Below, one piece after another: positions 1 to 8,159 of a DNA stretch of 64,000 bases. Where the stretch lies: positions 682,001 through 746,000 of the forward strand of contig NZ_BBLT01000001.1 in the NCBI RefSeq assembly GCF_000775915.1, written 5' to 3'. Source of the DNA: Sporocytophaga myxococcoides. GTDB taxonomy: Bacteria > Bacteroidota > Bacteroidia > Cytophagales > Cytophagaceae. The notes below the pieces were generated by a model. The model saw nothing but the letters and a program-made list of their open reading frames with translations, was not told the DNA's origin and did no database searches. Made by a program: the position numbers and the translations under genes. How positions within the stretch are numbered: position 1 is the stretch's first letter; every line of letters begins with the position of its first letter.

Positions 1-25
1 TAAAAGAAAAAAAAATATCTGCATT

Positions 26-388
26 ATGAGAATTGTGATAGATCTAGATGGAACTATTTGTCCGATTAAGGAAAAAGGTGAATCTTATGCTGACCTTAAG
101 CCATTTGATGGAGCTAAAGAGAGAATTAGAGAGCTGAAAGATGCCGGTCATTATATTATTATCAATACTGCGAGAAACATGGCAACGTGCGAAAGCAATG
201 TGGGTAAGGTAATGAAAAATGTAGGCAAAATAACTCTTGATTGGTTAGACGAGCATGGAATAGTTTATGATGAAATATTCTTCGGAAAGCCTAATGGGCA
301 TGTATACATAGACGACAGAGCTTTAAGATTCTCCGGCTGGGATACAGTAACACAACCGTTAATCAATGAAATAGCCAAGGAAAGATGA
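26..388 (+). CDS. HAD-superfamily phosphatase (capsule-biosynthesis type)
   Basis: A 120-residue minimal HAD hydrolase. Motif I is IDLDGT with the nucleophile/acid pair D6 and D8, motif II is T48 in INTAR, and K88 with D96-D97 (KPN...IDD) supply motifs III/IV. There is no cap domain insertion, as in the small HAD phosphatases found in polysaccharide loci. The stop overlaps the start of the nucleotidyltransferase by 4 bases (ATGA), so the two are probably translated together. Together they suggest dephosphorylation and activation of a sugar phosphate for a surface glycan. The exact substrate cannot be read from the sequence. The gene starts 25 bases into the window, so upstream operon members may be missing. 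Confidence 0.85.
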   Translation: MRIVIDLDGTICPIKEKGESYADLKPFDGAKERIRELKDAGHYIIINTARNMATCESNVGKVMKNVGKITLDWLDEHGIVYDEIFFGKPNGHVYIDDRALRFSGWDTVTQPLINEIAKER

Positions 389-1119
389 AAGTAATCCTAC
401 CAATGGCAGGTCGTGGTTCCCGCTTCAATGGCAGCGGGTATAACGTACCAAAGCCTTTTATACCTGTTGAAGGTAAACCTATGTTTGCCTGGGCGATGCA
501 GAGCATTGATGGAATTGATTGTTCTGAGCTTATTGTTATTGCTTTGAGAGAACATGAAGAAAGTTACAAATTGACTGATCTGATTTCTGAATTCGCTCCT
601 GCTAATACAAGATTGGTTCTGATAAATGACGTTACCGAAGGGCAACTGTGTACAGTCCTTGCAGCAAGGGATTTTATCAATGACGATGAAGATATCCTTA
701 TTATCAGTTCTGATACAATTGTTATTTCAGAGATAGGAAAAGAAATCCTGAATAAGAGAGAGGGGTGTAAGGGGATTATTTCTGTTGCAGATATGCCTGG
801 TGATAGATGGAGTTTTGCCAGGTTAAATAATGATGGATTTGTTGATTTAGTTGCTGAAAAAGAAAGAATATCTGATCATGCAAGTACAGGAATATACTAC
901 TTTTCCAGTGGGAAGGAATTTGTAAATATGGCCGAAGAGATTGTTAATAAAAAAGAAAAAACAAAAGGAGAGTACTATGTAATACCTCTTTATCAAAAGC
1001 TGATCAACAGCGGGTATAAAGTAATGATTTCGGAAGCTTCTGAAATGTGGGACTTGGGAACGCCAGAATCATTAAATACTTTTTTAAAAACGAAAGGCGG
1101 AAGGGTAGGAGGAGGTTAA
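385..1119 (+). CDS. Sugar-phosphate nucleotidyltransferase family protein
   Basis: A 244-residue NTP-transferase fold protein. The N-terminus has the nucleotide-binding signature GRGSRF (about residues 9-14) followed by KPFIPV with the conserved Lys23. The metal-binding Asp is in SSDT near residue 109. This family makes NDP-sugars or related activated precursors from a sugar phosphate and an NTP. The 4-base overlap with the upstream HAD phosphatase suggests a two-gene unit. It converges on the minus-strand polysaccharide operon; the two stop codons share bases 1116-1119. The sugar specificity is unknown. Confidence 0.85.
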   Translation: MKVILPMAGRGSRFNGSGYNVPKPFIPVEGKPMFAWAMQSIDGIDCSELIVIALREHEESYKLTDLISEFAPANTRLVLINDVTEGQLCTVLAARDFINDDEDILIISSDTIVISEIGKEILNKREGCKGIISVADMPGDRWSFARLNNDGFVDLVAEKERISDHASTGIYYFSSGKEFVNMAEEIVNKKEKTKGEYYVIPLYQKLINSGYKVMISEASEMWDLGTPESLNTFLKTKGGRVGGG

Positions 1120-2057
1120 TCCTTTAGAAAACTTACTATGGCCGCATTTACTACATCAGGCTTTTCATAATTGGAAATATGTCCAGCCTGATCTACTTCC
1201 TGAAGTTTTATTGAAGGAAGTATTTTTTTGTATTTTTCACTTGCAGCTATTGGAACCACAGGGTCTTGTTTTCCCCAAATCAATAATACTTTTTTATTTC
1301 TCTCCTGAAGTCTTTCAATAGCAGGGGTAAGATCTTCTGCTAGGATATTTGACCAGGCTGATCTGGCGTCTGCTTTTACTCCTTTAAATTCTGAAAGGTA
1401 CTTCAAATGAGATTCATATTCAGCCAGCTTTTTTCTATCAAAAAATTCAGCCATTTGCTTTTGGACACATCTTGGATACCAGTAGACGCTCACAAGGAAG
1501 TTTCCTAAAAGGGGATTGTCAATATACCATCTTTTTTTACCTGGATTTACAGCAATTGGAGAGATCAATACTATCCTATCTGTTTTTTCCGGATATTTAT
1601 CCGCAAACCCTGTTGCGATGCTTCCTCCCATTGATACACCAATGACTTCAAATGGTCCGGACAGATTCAATGAATCTGTTAATTCATTGATCTGAGATAC
1701 AAACAAATCAAGAGTCTGAGCTTCATTGATCCTGTCGGAAAATCCTCTTCCGTACATATCAAACTTTAGCACCTTGAAGCCAGAATCCACCAGAGCTTTA
1801 TAATTTTTCTCCCATACATAATCGCCTATGACACTTCCTCCGTGAAGAAGGATTATGGTTTTAGCAGTATCAGGGCCCTCCAGAGTGTATCTTGTTATTC
1901 CTTTTGATAATCTGATAAACTTACCTGCAACTCCTTTTCTTGCAGATGTGTCCATTATTTTGGTTTCCTGACTAAGTGCGTAAAAACTATAAACACCAGC
2001 CAAGGCAATAATCGCTGTAAGGAAACCGATTATAAGAAATATTTTTATTTTTTTCAT
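1116..2057 (-). CDS. Membrane-anchored or exported alpha/beta hydrolase
   Basis: A 313-residue alpha/beta hydrolase. Residues 5-27 form a hydrophobic N-terminal segment (signal anchor or uncleaved signal). The oxyanion-loop HGG lies at about residue 72. The nucleophile elbow GVSMGG gives Ser142, the acid is Asp265 (GKQDP), and the base is His293 (AGHIS), so the triad is complete. It is the last gene of the minus-strand polysaccharide operon, 21 bases after the acyltransferase. A role in trimming or deacylating a surface polymer would fit the context, but this is only inference from position. Confidence 0.85.
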   Translation of the reverse strand: MKKIKIFLIIGFLTAIIALAGVYSFYALSQETKIMDTSARKGVAGKFIRLSKGITRYTLEGPDTAKTIILLHGGSVIGDYVWEKNYKALVDSGFKVLKFDMYGRGFSDRINEAQTLDLFVSQINELTDSLNLSGPFEVIGVSMGGSIATGFADKYPEKTDRIVLISPIAVNPGKKRWYIDNPLLGNFLVSVYWYPRCVQKQMAEFFDRKKLAEYESHLKYLSEFKGVKADARSAWSNILAEDLTPAIERLQERNKKVLLIWGKQDPVVPIAASEKYKKILPSIKLQEVDQAGHISNYEKPDVVNAAIVSFLKD

Positions 2058-2078
2058 TTAAGAAAAGGAGAAGCAGGA

Positions 2079-2687
2079 TTAATGGTGAAGCTTTTTGATC
2101 ACCTTAGCCGGAACTCCTGCAACTACAGTGTATGGAGGGACATCTTTAGTTACAACTGATCCAGCTGCTATAACAGCGCCTTCCCCAACTGTGACACCTT
2201 TTAAAATCATTGATTTTGTTGCAATCCAGACATTGTCACCAATGGTTACGGAAGATGTTTTTCCGTCAGAAAAGTGATCTGTGGCACTGTGAAAGTCACT
2301 GTCAAGAATAAGAACATAGGGAGCAATCCTTACATTTTTTCCAATCGTCACTTCACTTTTAACAGTTATATGCACTCCATTAATTCTGGAATTGGAGCCA
2401 ACAATAAATTTAGCCCCTTTATGTACATATATTTGAGTAGGGTTAAAGTTAGACCATATTCTGACTTTATCACCTAAAGAAATAAAACCCTTATTCTTGA
2501 TGATAGGCTTTCCATTAGTGGAAACCATGGAGCCGATCTTATTGCATTTTCTTAAATAAAACTTTGCAGACACTAGTCTCCAGCCAGCACCGATAATTTC
2601 CTGTGTTATTTCAAGAAGAGAATTGTCTTTGTTCTTTTCTTTTAATTGTGAAAATTGTGCTCTAAGTATACTCGCAGTAGTAGTCAT
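2079..2687 (-). CDS. Hexapeptide-repeat acyltransferase (left-handed beta-helix)
   Basis: A 202-residue protein. Its C-terminal two thirds carry imperfect hexapeptide repeats (for example [24 protein letters not shown]), ending in the [14 protein letters not shown] signature of maltose/galactoside O-acetyltransferase-like enzymes. The catalytic histidine is probably in DSDFHS (His133). Such enzymes transfer acetyl or other acyl groups to sugar hydroxyls. It lies 21 bases downstream of the GT2 gene within the polysaccharide operon and probably decorates the glycan made by its neighbours. Confidence 0.9.
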   Translation of the reverse strand: MTTTASILRAQFSQLKEKNKDNSLLEITQEIIGAGWRLVSAKFYLRKCNKIGSMVSTNGKPIIKNKGFISLGDKVRIWSNFNPTQIYVHKGAKFIVGSNSRINGVHITVKSEVTIGKNVRIAPYVLILDSDFHSATDHFSDGKTSSVTIGDNVWIATKSMILKGVTVGEGAVIAAGSVVTKDVPPYTVVAGVPAKVIKKLHH

Positions 2688-2708
2688 ATGCTGTTGTTGG
2701 TTGAAAAT

Positions 2709-3629
2709 TTATGCGATTGATTCAGTTAACTCAAAACTTTCCGTTTCACTTACATTAAAGTGGGTCAGATTCCAGGCTAAAGCCCTGTAAAAGGCTTTCA
2801 GATGGTCAAACTCACCTTTTGCTATAAACTTTAAAGTGTTTTTAGGAACTGATATGAAAAAGAAGAATAAAAGGCTGATCAGAAGTTTTATTCCAAATAC
2901 ATTTCTTCTCATAAATACTACTCTGTTTCTATTCATGTAGTAGGTTTTAAGGATACTGTTTTTTCCTACTGACATTGATTCTTTATGATAGATCTTGGTT
3001 ACCCCTGAATAATAAATTTTAAATCCGGCTCTCTTTGCGCTTTCACACCAGTCGTGTTCTTCATAATATAGAAAAAACAATTCAGGCATGAGGCCAATGG
3101 TTTTTATGAGTTTTCTGGAAACCAGCAGTGCGGCTCCATGGCCAAGGAATGTTTCTCTTACGTCGTTATATTGTCCGTTATCAGTTTCCATACTGCCAAT
3201 TTTTCTTCCTCTTCCGGTAAAGGGATTGATGGAATATGAACCTGCATATTGAATGATGTTAGTTCCGAAATAAACAATTTTAGGAGTAACCATTCCTATA
3301 TCACTGTTGTTCTGCATCAATGCAACCAGAGGTTCCAGAAAATCTGGTTCAACCTCTGTGTCATTATTCAGAAAAAGAAAATATTCACCTTTGGCAGCTT
3401 TAATACCTAAATTATTGCCACCTGAAAATCCAAGATTTTGTTTACTTCTGATTAGTCGAACCTCCGGATAAGCAGCTATAGAAGACAGGTCTTCAGAAGA
3501 TGCATTATCCACCACAATAATTTCTATATTGGGGTAATGAACCTTTTTAAGGGATTCGATTAATTCACAAGTAACTTTAGCCTGGTTATAATTAATTGAA
3601 ATGATTGATACTAAAGGCTGGTCAGACAT
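2709..3629 (-). CDS. Family 2 glycosyltransferase
   Basis: A 306-residue GT2 enzyme of the rhamnosyltransferase-like type. The N-terminal GT-A fold begins VSIISINYNQ, with nucleotide-binding Asp in VVDNAS and the metal-site region FLNNDTEVEPDF. The acceptor-site motif is YYEEHDW near residue 193. The C-terminal region (about 245-265) is hydrophobic, suggesting membrane association. It starts within the end of the sugar transferase gene (8-base overlap). It probably adds the second or a later sugar to the lipid-linked intermediate begun by the upstream transferase. Confidence 0.9.
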   Translation of the reverse strand: MSDQPLVSIISINYNQAKVTCELIESLKKVHYPNIEIIVVDNASSEDLSSIAAYPEVRLIRSKQNLGFSGGNNLGIKAAKGEYFLFLNNDTEVEPDFLEPLVALMQNNSDIGMVTPKIVYFGTNIIQYAGSYSINPFTGRGRKIGSMETDNGQYNDVRETFLGHGAALLVSRKLIKTIGLMPELFFLYYEEHDWCESAKRAGFKIYYSGVTKIYHKESMSVGKNSILKTYYMNRNRVVFMRRNVFGIKLLISLLFFFFISVPKNTLKFIAKGEFDHLKAFYRALAWNLTHFNVSETESFELTESIA

Positions 3630-4800
3630 TTTCTTTCTGGATTAAAGCCGGAATCGTTTTCAAAATAATTTTTATATCATTTACAAAAGAATAGTTAAGG
3701 GCATAGTCGATATCAAGCTGAATACGTTCAGCCTCGGACATTTCGCCTGTTCCTCTTTTAGTAACTTGCCATAAACCTGTAATCCCGGCTGGAGCAAGAA
3801 AACGAGTCGTAAATTGGTCTGTTGTAATTTTTTCAGCCTCGTATAAAGGTAGAGGGCGATTACCTACAATGGACATATCTCCTTTGAGTACATTGAATAA
3901 TTGCGGAAGTTCATCAATACTTGTGTTTCTGATAAACTTTCCAACACGCGTTACTCTTGGATCATTATTTATTTTGATAAATGTGCTTCCGTTTTTCAGA
4001 GTTTTATTTCTAAAATGTACCTTTTCACAAATAGCATTTCCATCAAGATAAACAATGGACTGACAGGAGATACGTTGCTCTTTGCACGAATCACAAAGTT
4101 CATTTTCTGCGATTAATGAAGCTTGTCCTTCTTTTTTATTGTACTGATTCAGGTGAGCGATATCTTTCAACTTACTATCCGCTCCAGTACCCATGGAGCG
4201 GAATTTATAAAAGTTGAAGATCTTGTACCCTGTTCCTACCCTTTTGGAGCTATAGAATATTGGTCCTCTGGATTCAATAACTATAAGTAAACCCAAAATG
4301 CAGAAAAATGGGAAGAGGAAGATCAAAATTGAAAGAGAAATGACAATGTCAAATATACGCTTAGGAAGCGGGATCTTATATGAAGCAGGAATGTTTGGCT
4401 GCTGTTCTACAACTTCACCAGGCTCAACAGGATTTGCAATAAGATAACGAACTCTTTTTACAAAGTTTTCTTTTTCAAAATTTGTAGGAAAAAGTTCGTT
4501 AACTCCTTGTTGGTGTATTTGCTTTTTTGTCTTTATATCAAGGTTATCAGCAATAAGGATAAAAGGAATATTCCTTGAAGCATTATGTGCTCTCAGTCTT
4601 TGAAACAGAGCAGTGCCTTTAGGACTCTCAAATGGACCTTCAGTAACAATTGCTTCAAAACCTTCATTTTCCTTTGATATTGAGTACAGTAAGCTAATGC
4701 TGTTGTCAAACCAACGAATACTAAATTCGTCCTGAAGTTTATCTGTTAAGCTTTGAATGAGGTCTGAGTTCGTCCCAACAAATGCGATTTTGGATTTCAT
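3622..4800 (-). CDS. Pseudo-receiver domain fused to bacterial sugar transferase (priming glycosyltransferase)
   Basis: A 392-residue protein in two parts. Residues 1-125 look like a response-regulator receiver whose key residues are lost: the phospho-acceptor position reads VTEG (Glu54), the N-terminal acidic pair is absent, and the conserved Lys is replaced (FPTNF). Residues 140-390 are a bacterial sugar transferase: one membrane helix (about 148-176), KFRSM, DELPQL, GNRPLP and the C-terminal GLWQV block. These enzymes transfer a sugar-1-phosphate to undecaprenyl phosphate, starting exopolysaccharide units. An insert carries a cysteine cluster (C236, C239, C246, C258) that could bind metal. 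It lies 11 bases after an intact response regulator. Confidence 0.9.
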   Translation of the reverse strand: MKSKIAFVGTNSDLIQSLTDKLQDEFSIRWFDNSISLLYSISKENEGFEAIVTEGPFESPKGTALFQRLRAHNASRNIPFILIADNLDIKTKKQIHQQGVNELFPTNFEKENFVKRVRYLIANPVEPGEVVEQQPNIPASYKIPLPKRIFDIVISLSILIFLFPFFCILGLLIVIESRGPIFYSSKRVGTGYKIFNFYKFRSMGTGADSKLKDIAHLNQYNKKEGQASLIAENELCDSCKEQRISCQSIVYLDGNAICEKVHFRNKTLKNGSTFIKINNDPRVTRVGKFIRNTSIDELPQLFNVLKGDMSIVGNRPLPLYEAEKITTDQFTTRFLAPAGITGLWQVTKRGTGEMSEAERIQLDIDYALNYSFVNDIKIILKTIPALIQKENV

Positions 4801-4811
4801 TCAGGTTGAGA

Positions 4812-5198
4812 TTAAGCCAGAGCCCTTTCAGATATACGTAATACGTTTGAAATTCTTAATTCAAGTTCTTCCGGATTAAATGGCTTAACAACATAATCGT
4901 GAGCACCTAATCCCAGAAATTTAATTTTTTCGGCACTGTTGTCCATGGCAGATAACACAATTACCGGAATATGTCTGTAAAATCCGCTGGCCTGAAGGTG
5001 TTCCATAAACTCCTGACCGCCCATTTCAGGCATATTAATATCAGTAATTATAACATCAGGGATATTTCCCTGTTGCATCCAATCTAATGCTTCTTTTCCA
5101 TTATTCTTTTTAACAACCTCATATTTTTCATTAAAGAAATAATAGATGATTGTTAAAATGGATTTCGCATCGTCAACTGCTAGTATAGTTTTTTTCAT
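4812..5198 (-). CDS. Stand-alone response regulator receiver
   Basis: A 128-residue single-domain CheY-like receiver with all key residues: acidic pair Asp9-Asp10, phospho-acceptor Asp53 (ITDINMP), Ser83 in VLSA and Lys105 in VVKPF. There is no output domain. It is the first gene of the minus-strand polysaccharide operon and directly precedes the pseudo-receiver sugar transferase. A likely role is phosphorylation-dependent control of glycan synthesis, perhaps by contact with its fused relative. That partnership is inference. No histidine kinase lies nearby. Confidence 0.92.
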   Translation of the reverse strand: MKKTILAVDDAKSILTIIYYFFNEKYEVVKKNNGKEALDWMQQGNIPDVIITDINMPEMGGQEFMEHLQASGFYRHIPVIVLSAMDNSAEKIKFLGLGAHDYVVKPFNPEELELRISNVLRISERALA

Positions 5199-5701
5199 AA
5201 AAATAGATTTTAAAAATTCCCTTTAATTTTTTAACATTTTTATTTGAAACTTTGCAATATAAAGATCGTATAGTGTAATTTCCCTCTATAGATCATATTA
5301 TAAATTTAACTAAAAAATTGTAAGCATTAAACTCCTGAAAAGTATATTTCCCTAATTTTCTATTAAATAGTATTTTCTCCGGATAAATGTAATGAAAATT
5401 CTGGTAAATACAGTAAAATTATCTATTCCAATATAAGTATTTTTCCTTAGGCAATTTAGATTAAAATTTGTATTTTTTTTATTTTTATTAATGGTTGTCT
5501 TTGAGGTATAGAATGTTATAACTTTTAAATTTGCGCCTTAAAAGTGATTTAGAAAGTGATATTTTTTCTTTAAAAAGGATAATTTTGTGTAATTGGATAA
5601 TATTAATTTTGAAAGAATTTTTACTTAAACCTAAGTCTTGATTCTTTGTTTTTTTATAATCTTTATCTTTTGTAAAAAAGACAAGGGAGTTGCACAAGAT
5701 T
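5199..5701. other. Intergenic region, AT-rich
   Basis: About 500 bases between the PPK2 gene and the response regulator, very AT-rich with long runs of A and T. It probably holds the promoter of the minus-strand polysaccharide operon. A 69-codon open frame at 5488-5697 has low-complexity composition and no recognisable features, so it is not called as a gene. Confidence 0.5.
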
Positions 5702-6439
5702 TTATTCTTCCAAGCCAGGGTATTCCAGTTTCATTTCTTTTAAGGTTTCTTTTATTTTCTTTGCAACCAGATACTCTTTATACCAATTTTGATCAGAAGG
5801 TATAATATTCCATTCCGGAGCTTTGCATTGTTTGAAAACCTCTTCATATGCTTCCATATAACGATCAAATTTTTTAGCAGTTTCCCAATCTCCATCATTG
5901 TGCTTCCAAAACTTCTTTGGATTTGTTTTTCTTTCCTTCAATCGTTTTTTCTGTTCTTTCTTAGAAACGTGAAGGTAAAATTTCAAAATCACAGTGCCAT
6001 TATCCTGTAGGAGTTTCTCAAAATTATTGATATGTTCAAATCTGTTTTTAAGCTCGGTTTTATTAATCCAGCCTTCTACAGTCGGAACCAATACATCTTC
6101 ATAATGTGACCTGTTGAAAATAGAGATCTGTCCTTTCGGGGGAACCGCTTTATGTACCCTCCATAAAAAATCGTAGGATAATTCTTCTTTTGTGGGAGCT
6201 TTAAATGCCTTTACATTGCAACCAAGCGGATTGACTCCATGAAAGACAGTATTGATTAATCCATCTTTTCCCGATGCATCGAGTCCTTGCAGGATTACTA
6301 AAAGACTATATTTAGATTGTGCGTATAATATTTTTTGATAATCAGAGATCTGTTCTGACAATTCAGGAATGAGTTTTTTTATTTTTTCTTTTTCAAATTT
6401 TTCAGGTGCTTTGGTAGATAAAGAGAGTAATTTCTTCAT
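5702..6439 (-). CDS. ppk2: Polyphosphate kinase 2 family protein
   Basis: A 245-residue PPK2-family phosphotransferase. The Walker A motif is GLDASGKDG (about residues 52-60). The Walker B-like segment and lid follow, including FNRSHYEDVLVP and the basic KKEQKKRLKERK stretch that binds polyphosphate. PPK2 enzymes move phosphate between polyphosphate and nucleotides, either making NTPs from polyP or the reverse. A single-domain protein of this length fits the nucleotide-phosphorylating classes, but the exact class cannot be settled by eye. It stands alone; the neighbour at 6534 is divergent. Confidence 0.9.
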   Translation of the reverse strand: MKKLLSLSTKAPEKFEKEKIKKLIPELSEQISDYQKILYAQSKYSLLVILQGLDASGKDGLINTVFHGVNPLGCNVKAFKAPTKEELSYDFLWRVHKAVPPKGQISIFNRSHYEDVLVPTVEGWINKTELKNRFEHINNFEKLLQDNGTVILKFYLHVSKKEQKKRLKERKTNPKKFWKHNDGDWETAKKFDRYMEAYEEVFKQCKAPEWNIIPSDQNWYKEYLVAKKIKETLKEMKLEYPGLEE

Positions 6440-6533
6440 TTTCTGGTTTAATTAATATAAGGATTGTAATACTCAATAAATTATTAATAGTTTAGTGAAG
6501 AAAGGAAAATTTTATTAAAACATTAATATAAGG

Positions 6534-6908
6534 ATGACTGAAATAAGGGAGGAATATTTTGAACTCTGGTTGGAGGATGGAGTGGTAAAGTATCGATATC
6601 ATAAAGGAATAATAATCGATATGGAAATGGCAGAAAAACTTGTGCAATATAGGTTAAAACTGATCGAAGGAAAAACATATCCCGGATTTGTAGATGCCAG
6701 GGAAACAGTATATATCTATAATGGGGCTAAAAAATACCTTGCCAGTGATATCGGATTTATAGGTACTTCGGCTGTTGCTATATTAATAAAAAGTCATGTT
6801 CAGAAAATTCTGGGAAATACTTTTATTCTTCTTAAGCCAGCTAAAATACCCGTAAAGCTTTTTACAGAGGAAGATAAAGCTTTACAGTGGCTTGAAGATT
6901 ACAAGTAA
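6534..6908 (+). CDS. Conserved small STAS/SpoIIAA-like protein
   Basis: A 124-residue soluble protein resembling a family frequent in Cytophagales and relatives. Its features are a short beta-rich start, a central segment with PGFVDARE, and an end KLFTEEDKALQWLE. The layout (beta strand, helix with KTYPGFVDAR, then ALQWL) recalls SpoIIAA/STAS-like single-domain proteins. No catalytic motif is visible. It sits alone, ending 2 bases before the convergent stop of the flavoprotein gene. The biochemical function is unknown. Confidence 0.7.
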   Translation: MTEIREEYFELWLEDGVVKYRYHKGIIIDMEMAEKLVQYRLKLIEGKTYPGFVDARETVYIYNGAKKYLASDIGFIGTSAVAILIKSHVQKILGNTFILLKPAKIPVKLFTEEDKALQWLEDYK

Positions 6909-6910
6909 AG

Positions 6911-8137
6911 TTACTTTTCTGCAATGGATTTTCCTGCAACAAATCCTGTAGACCAGGCAGCCTGAAAATTATACCCCCCCGTAATTCCATCTATATCTAA
7001 TACTTCTCCAGCAAAATATAATCCCGGGCATGATTTGCTCTCCATGGTATGGATATCAATGCTATCCAGACTCACGCCACCACATGTAACAAACTCTTCT
7101 TTGAATGTTGTTTTCCCTTTTACTCCAAATTCACTGCGTAACAGGTTCTCCAAAAGTTTGTTCATGTTTTTCTTAGACATATCCACCCATTTTAGTCCTG
7201 TTGAAATATCAGATAATTCACATATCCTTTCCCAAAGTCTTCTGGGGAGATTAAAAAATGGATGTCCTATAACTGTCTTTTTTGGGTGAAGTAATTTTAT
7301 TTCGGACAAAGTGGATCTTAAGCTTTCTTCATTTCCTGAAATCCAGTTTACATGGGCTATAAAACGATATTGCTCTTTTGCAAGCTCTCTTGCTCCCCAG
7401 GCTGAAAGTCTTAGTATAGCCGGCCCGCTGAGTCCCCAGTGTGTGATTAATATAGGTCCTGTTTCCTCTAGTTTTGAACCTCTGACTCTTACTTTTGCCA
7501 AGGGCACACTTATCCCTTGTAAATCTCTGAAAGGAGAATCAGGTACATTAAAAGTGAATAAGGATGGAACAGGTTCTTTGATTTCATGGCCCAGATCTTT
7601 TAACCACTGATAAGATTCTTGATTTGGATTACCTCCTGTTGCGATCAGTATTTCATCACAGTAAAGTAATTCACCTCCGAAAAGCTGTATGGAAAATCCT
7701 CCGGTTTCATTTTTTCGTATGCTTTTGGTACCAAAGCCTTCCATTAATTTTACTCCCATAACACGGGCTTCCCGGATAAGGCAATCTATAATGGTTTGTG
7801 AATTATCTGATTGGGGAAATATTCTTCCGTCTTCTTCCTGCTTTAATTCAGCTCCTCTGGATTCAAACCATCCAATAGTATCTTTAACAGAAAACTGTTG
7901 AAAGGTGTATTTAAGGGCTTTGCCTCCTCTAGGGTAACCTTTAAGAAGTAAGTTAATGTCAAAGCATCCGTTGGTAACATTACATCTTCCTCCTCCTGAT
8001 ACTTTTACTTTTGATAAAAACTTATTGCTCTTTTCAAGCAAAGTAATTTCAGCTTCGGAATTGAACCTCGCACAGGATATAGCCCCGAAAAAGCCTGCGG
8101 CTCCGCCTCCAATAACAACTACTTTTTTAGGCCTCAT
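6911..8137 (-). CDS. NAD(P)/FAD-dependent oxidoreductase, HI0933/YhiN family
   Basis: A 408-residue flavoprotein. The N-terminal dinucleotide-binding motif is GGGAAGF (about residues 10-16), followed by the family signature KVSGGGRCNVTN near residue 45. The C-terminal FAD-contact block reads GLYFAGEVLDIDGITGGYN and is typical of HI0933-like proteins. The cellular substrate of this family is poorly defined; some members are annotated as aminoacetone oxidases. It lies 22 bases downstream of the HerA-like ATPase gene and may be co-transcribed. Confidence 0.9.
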   Translation of the reverse strand: MRPKKVVVIGGGAAGFFGAISCARFNSEAEITLLEKSNKFLSKVKVSGGGRCNVTNGCFDINLLLKGYPRGGKALKYTFQQFSVKDTIGWFESRGAELKQEEDGRIFPQSDNSQTIIDCLIREARVMGVKLMEGFGTKSIRKNETGGFSIQLFGGELLYCDEILIATGGNPNQESYQWLKDLGHEIKEPVPSLFTFNVPDSPFRDLQGISVPLAKVRVRGSKLEETGPILITHWGLSGPAILRLSAWGARELAKEQYRFIAHVNWISGNEESLRSTLSEIKLLHPKKTVIGHPFFNLPRRLWERICELSDISTGLKWVDMSKKNMNKLLENLLRSEFGVKGKTTFKEEFVTCGGVSLDSIDIHTMESKSCPGLYFAGEVLDIDGITGGYNFQAAWSTGFVAGKSIAEK

Positions 8138-8159
8138 AACTGAATTAGGTAAGTCTAAA

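Noticed and set aside
5488-5697. 69-codon minus-strand frame in the intergenic region
   Set aside because: Low-complexity, very lysine/isoleucine/leucine-rich translation with no signal or motif, in a region as AT-rich as random non-coding DNA here.
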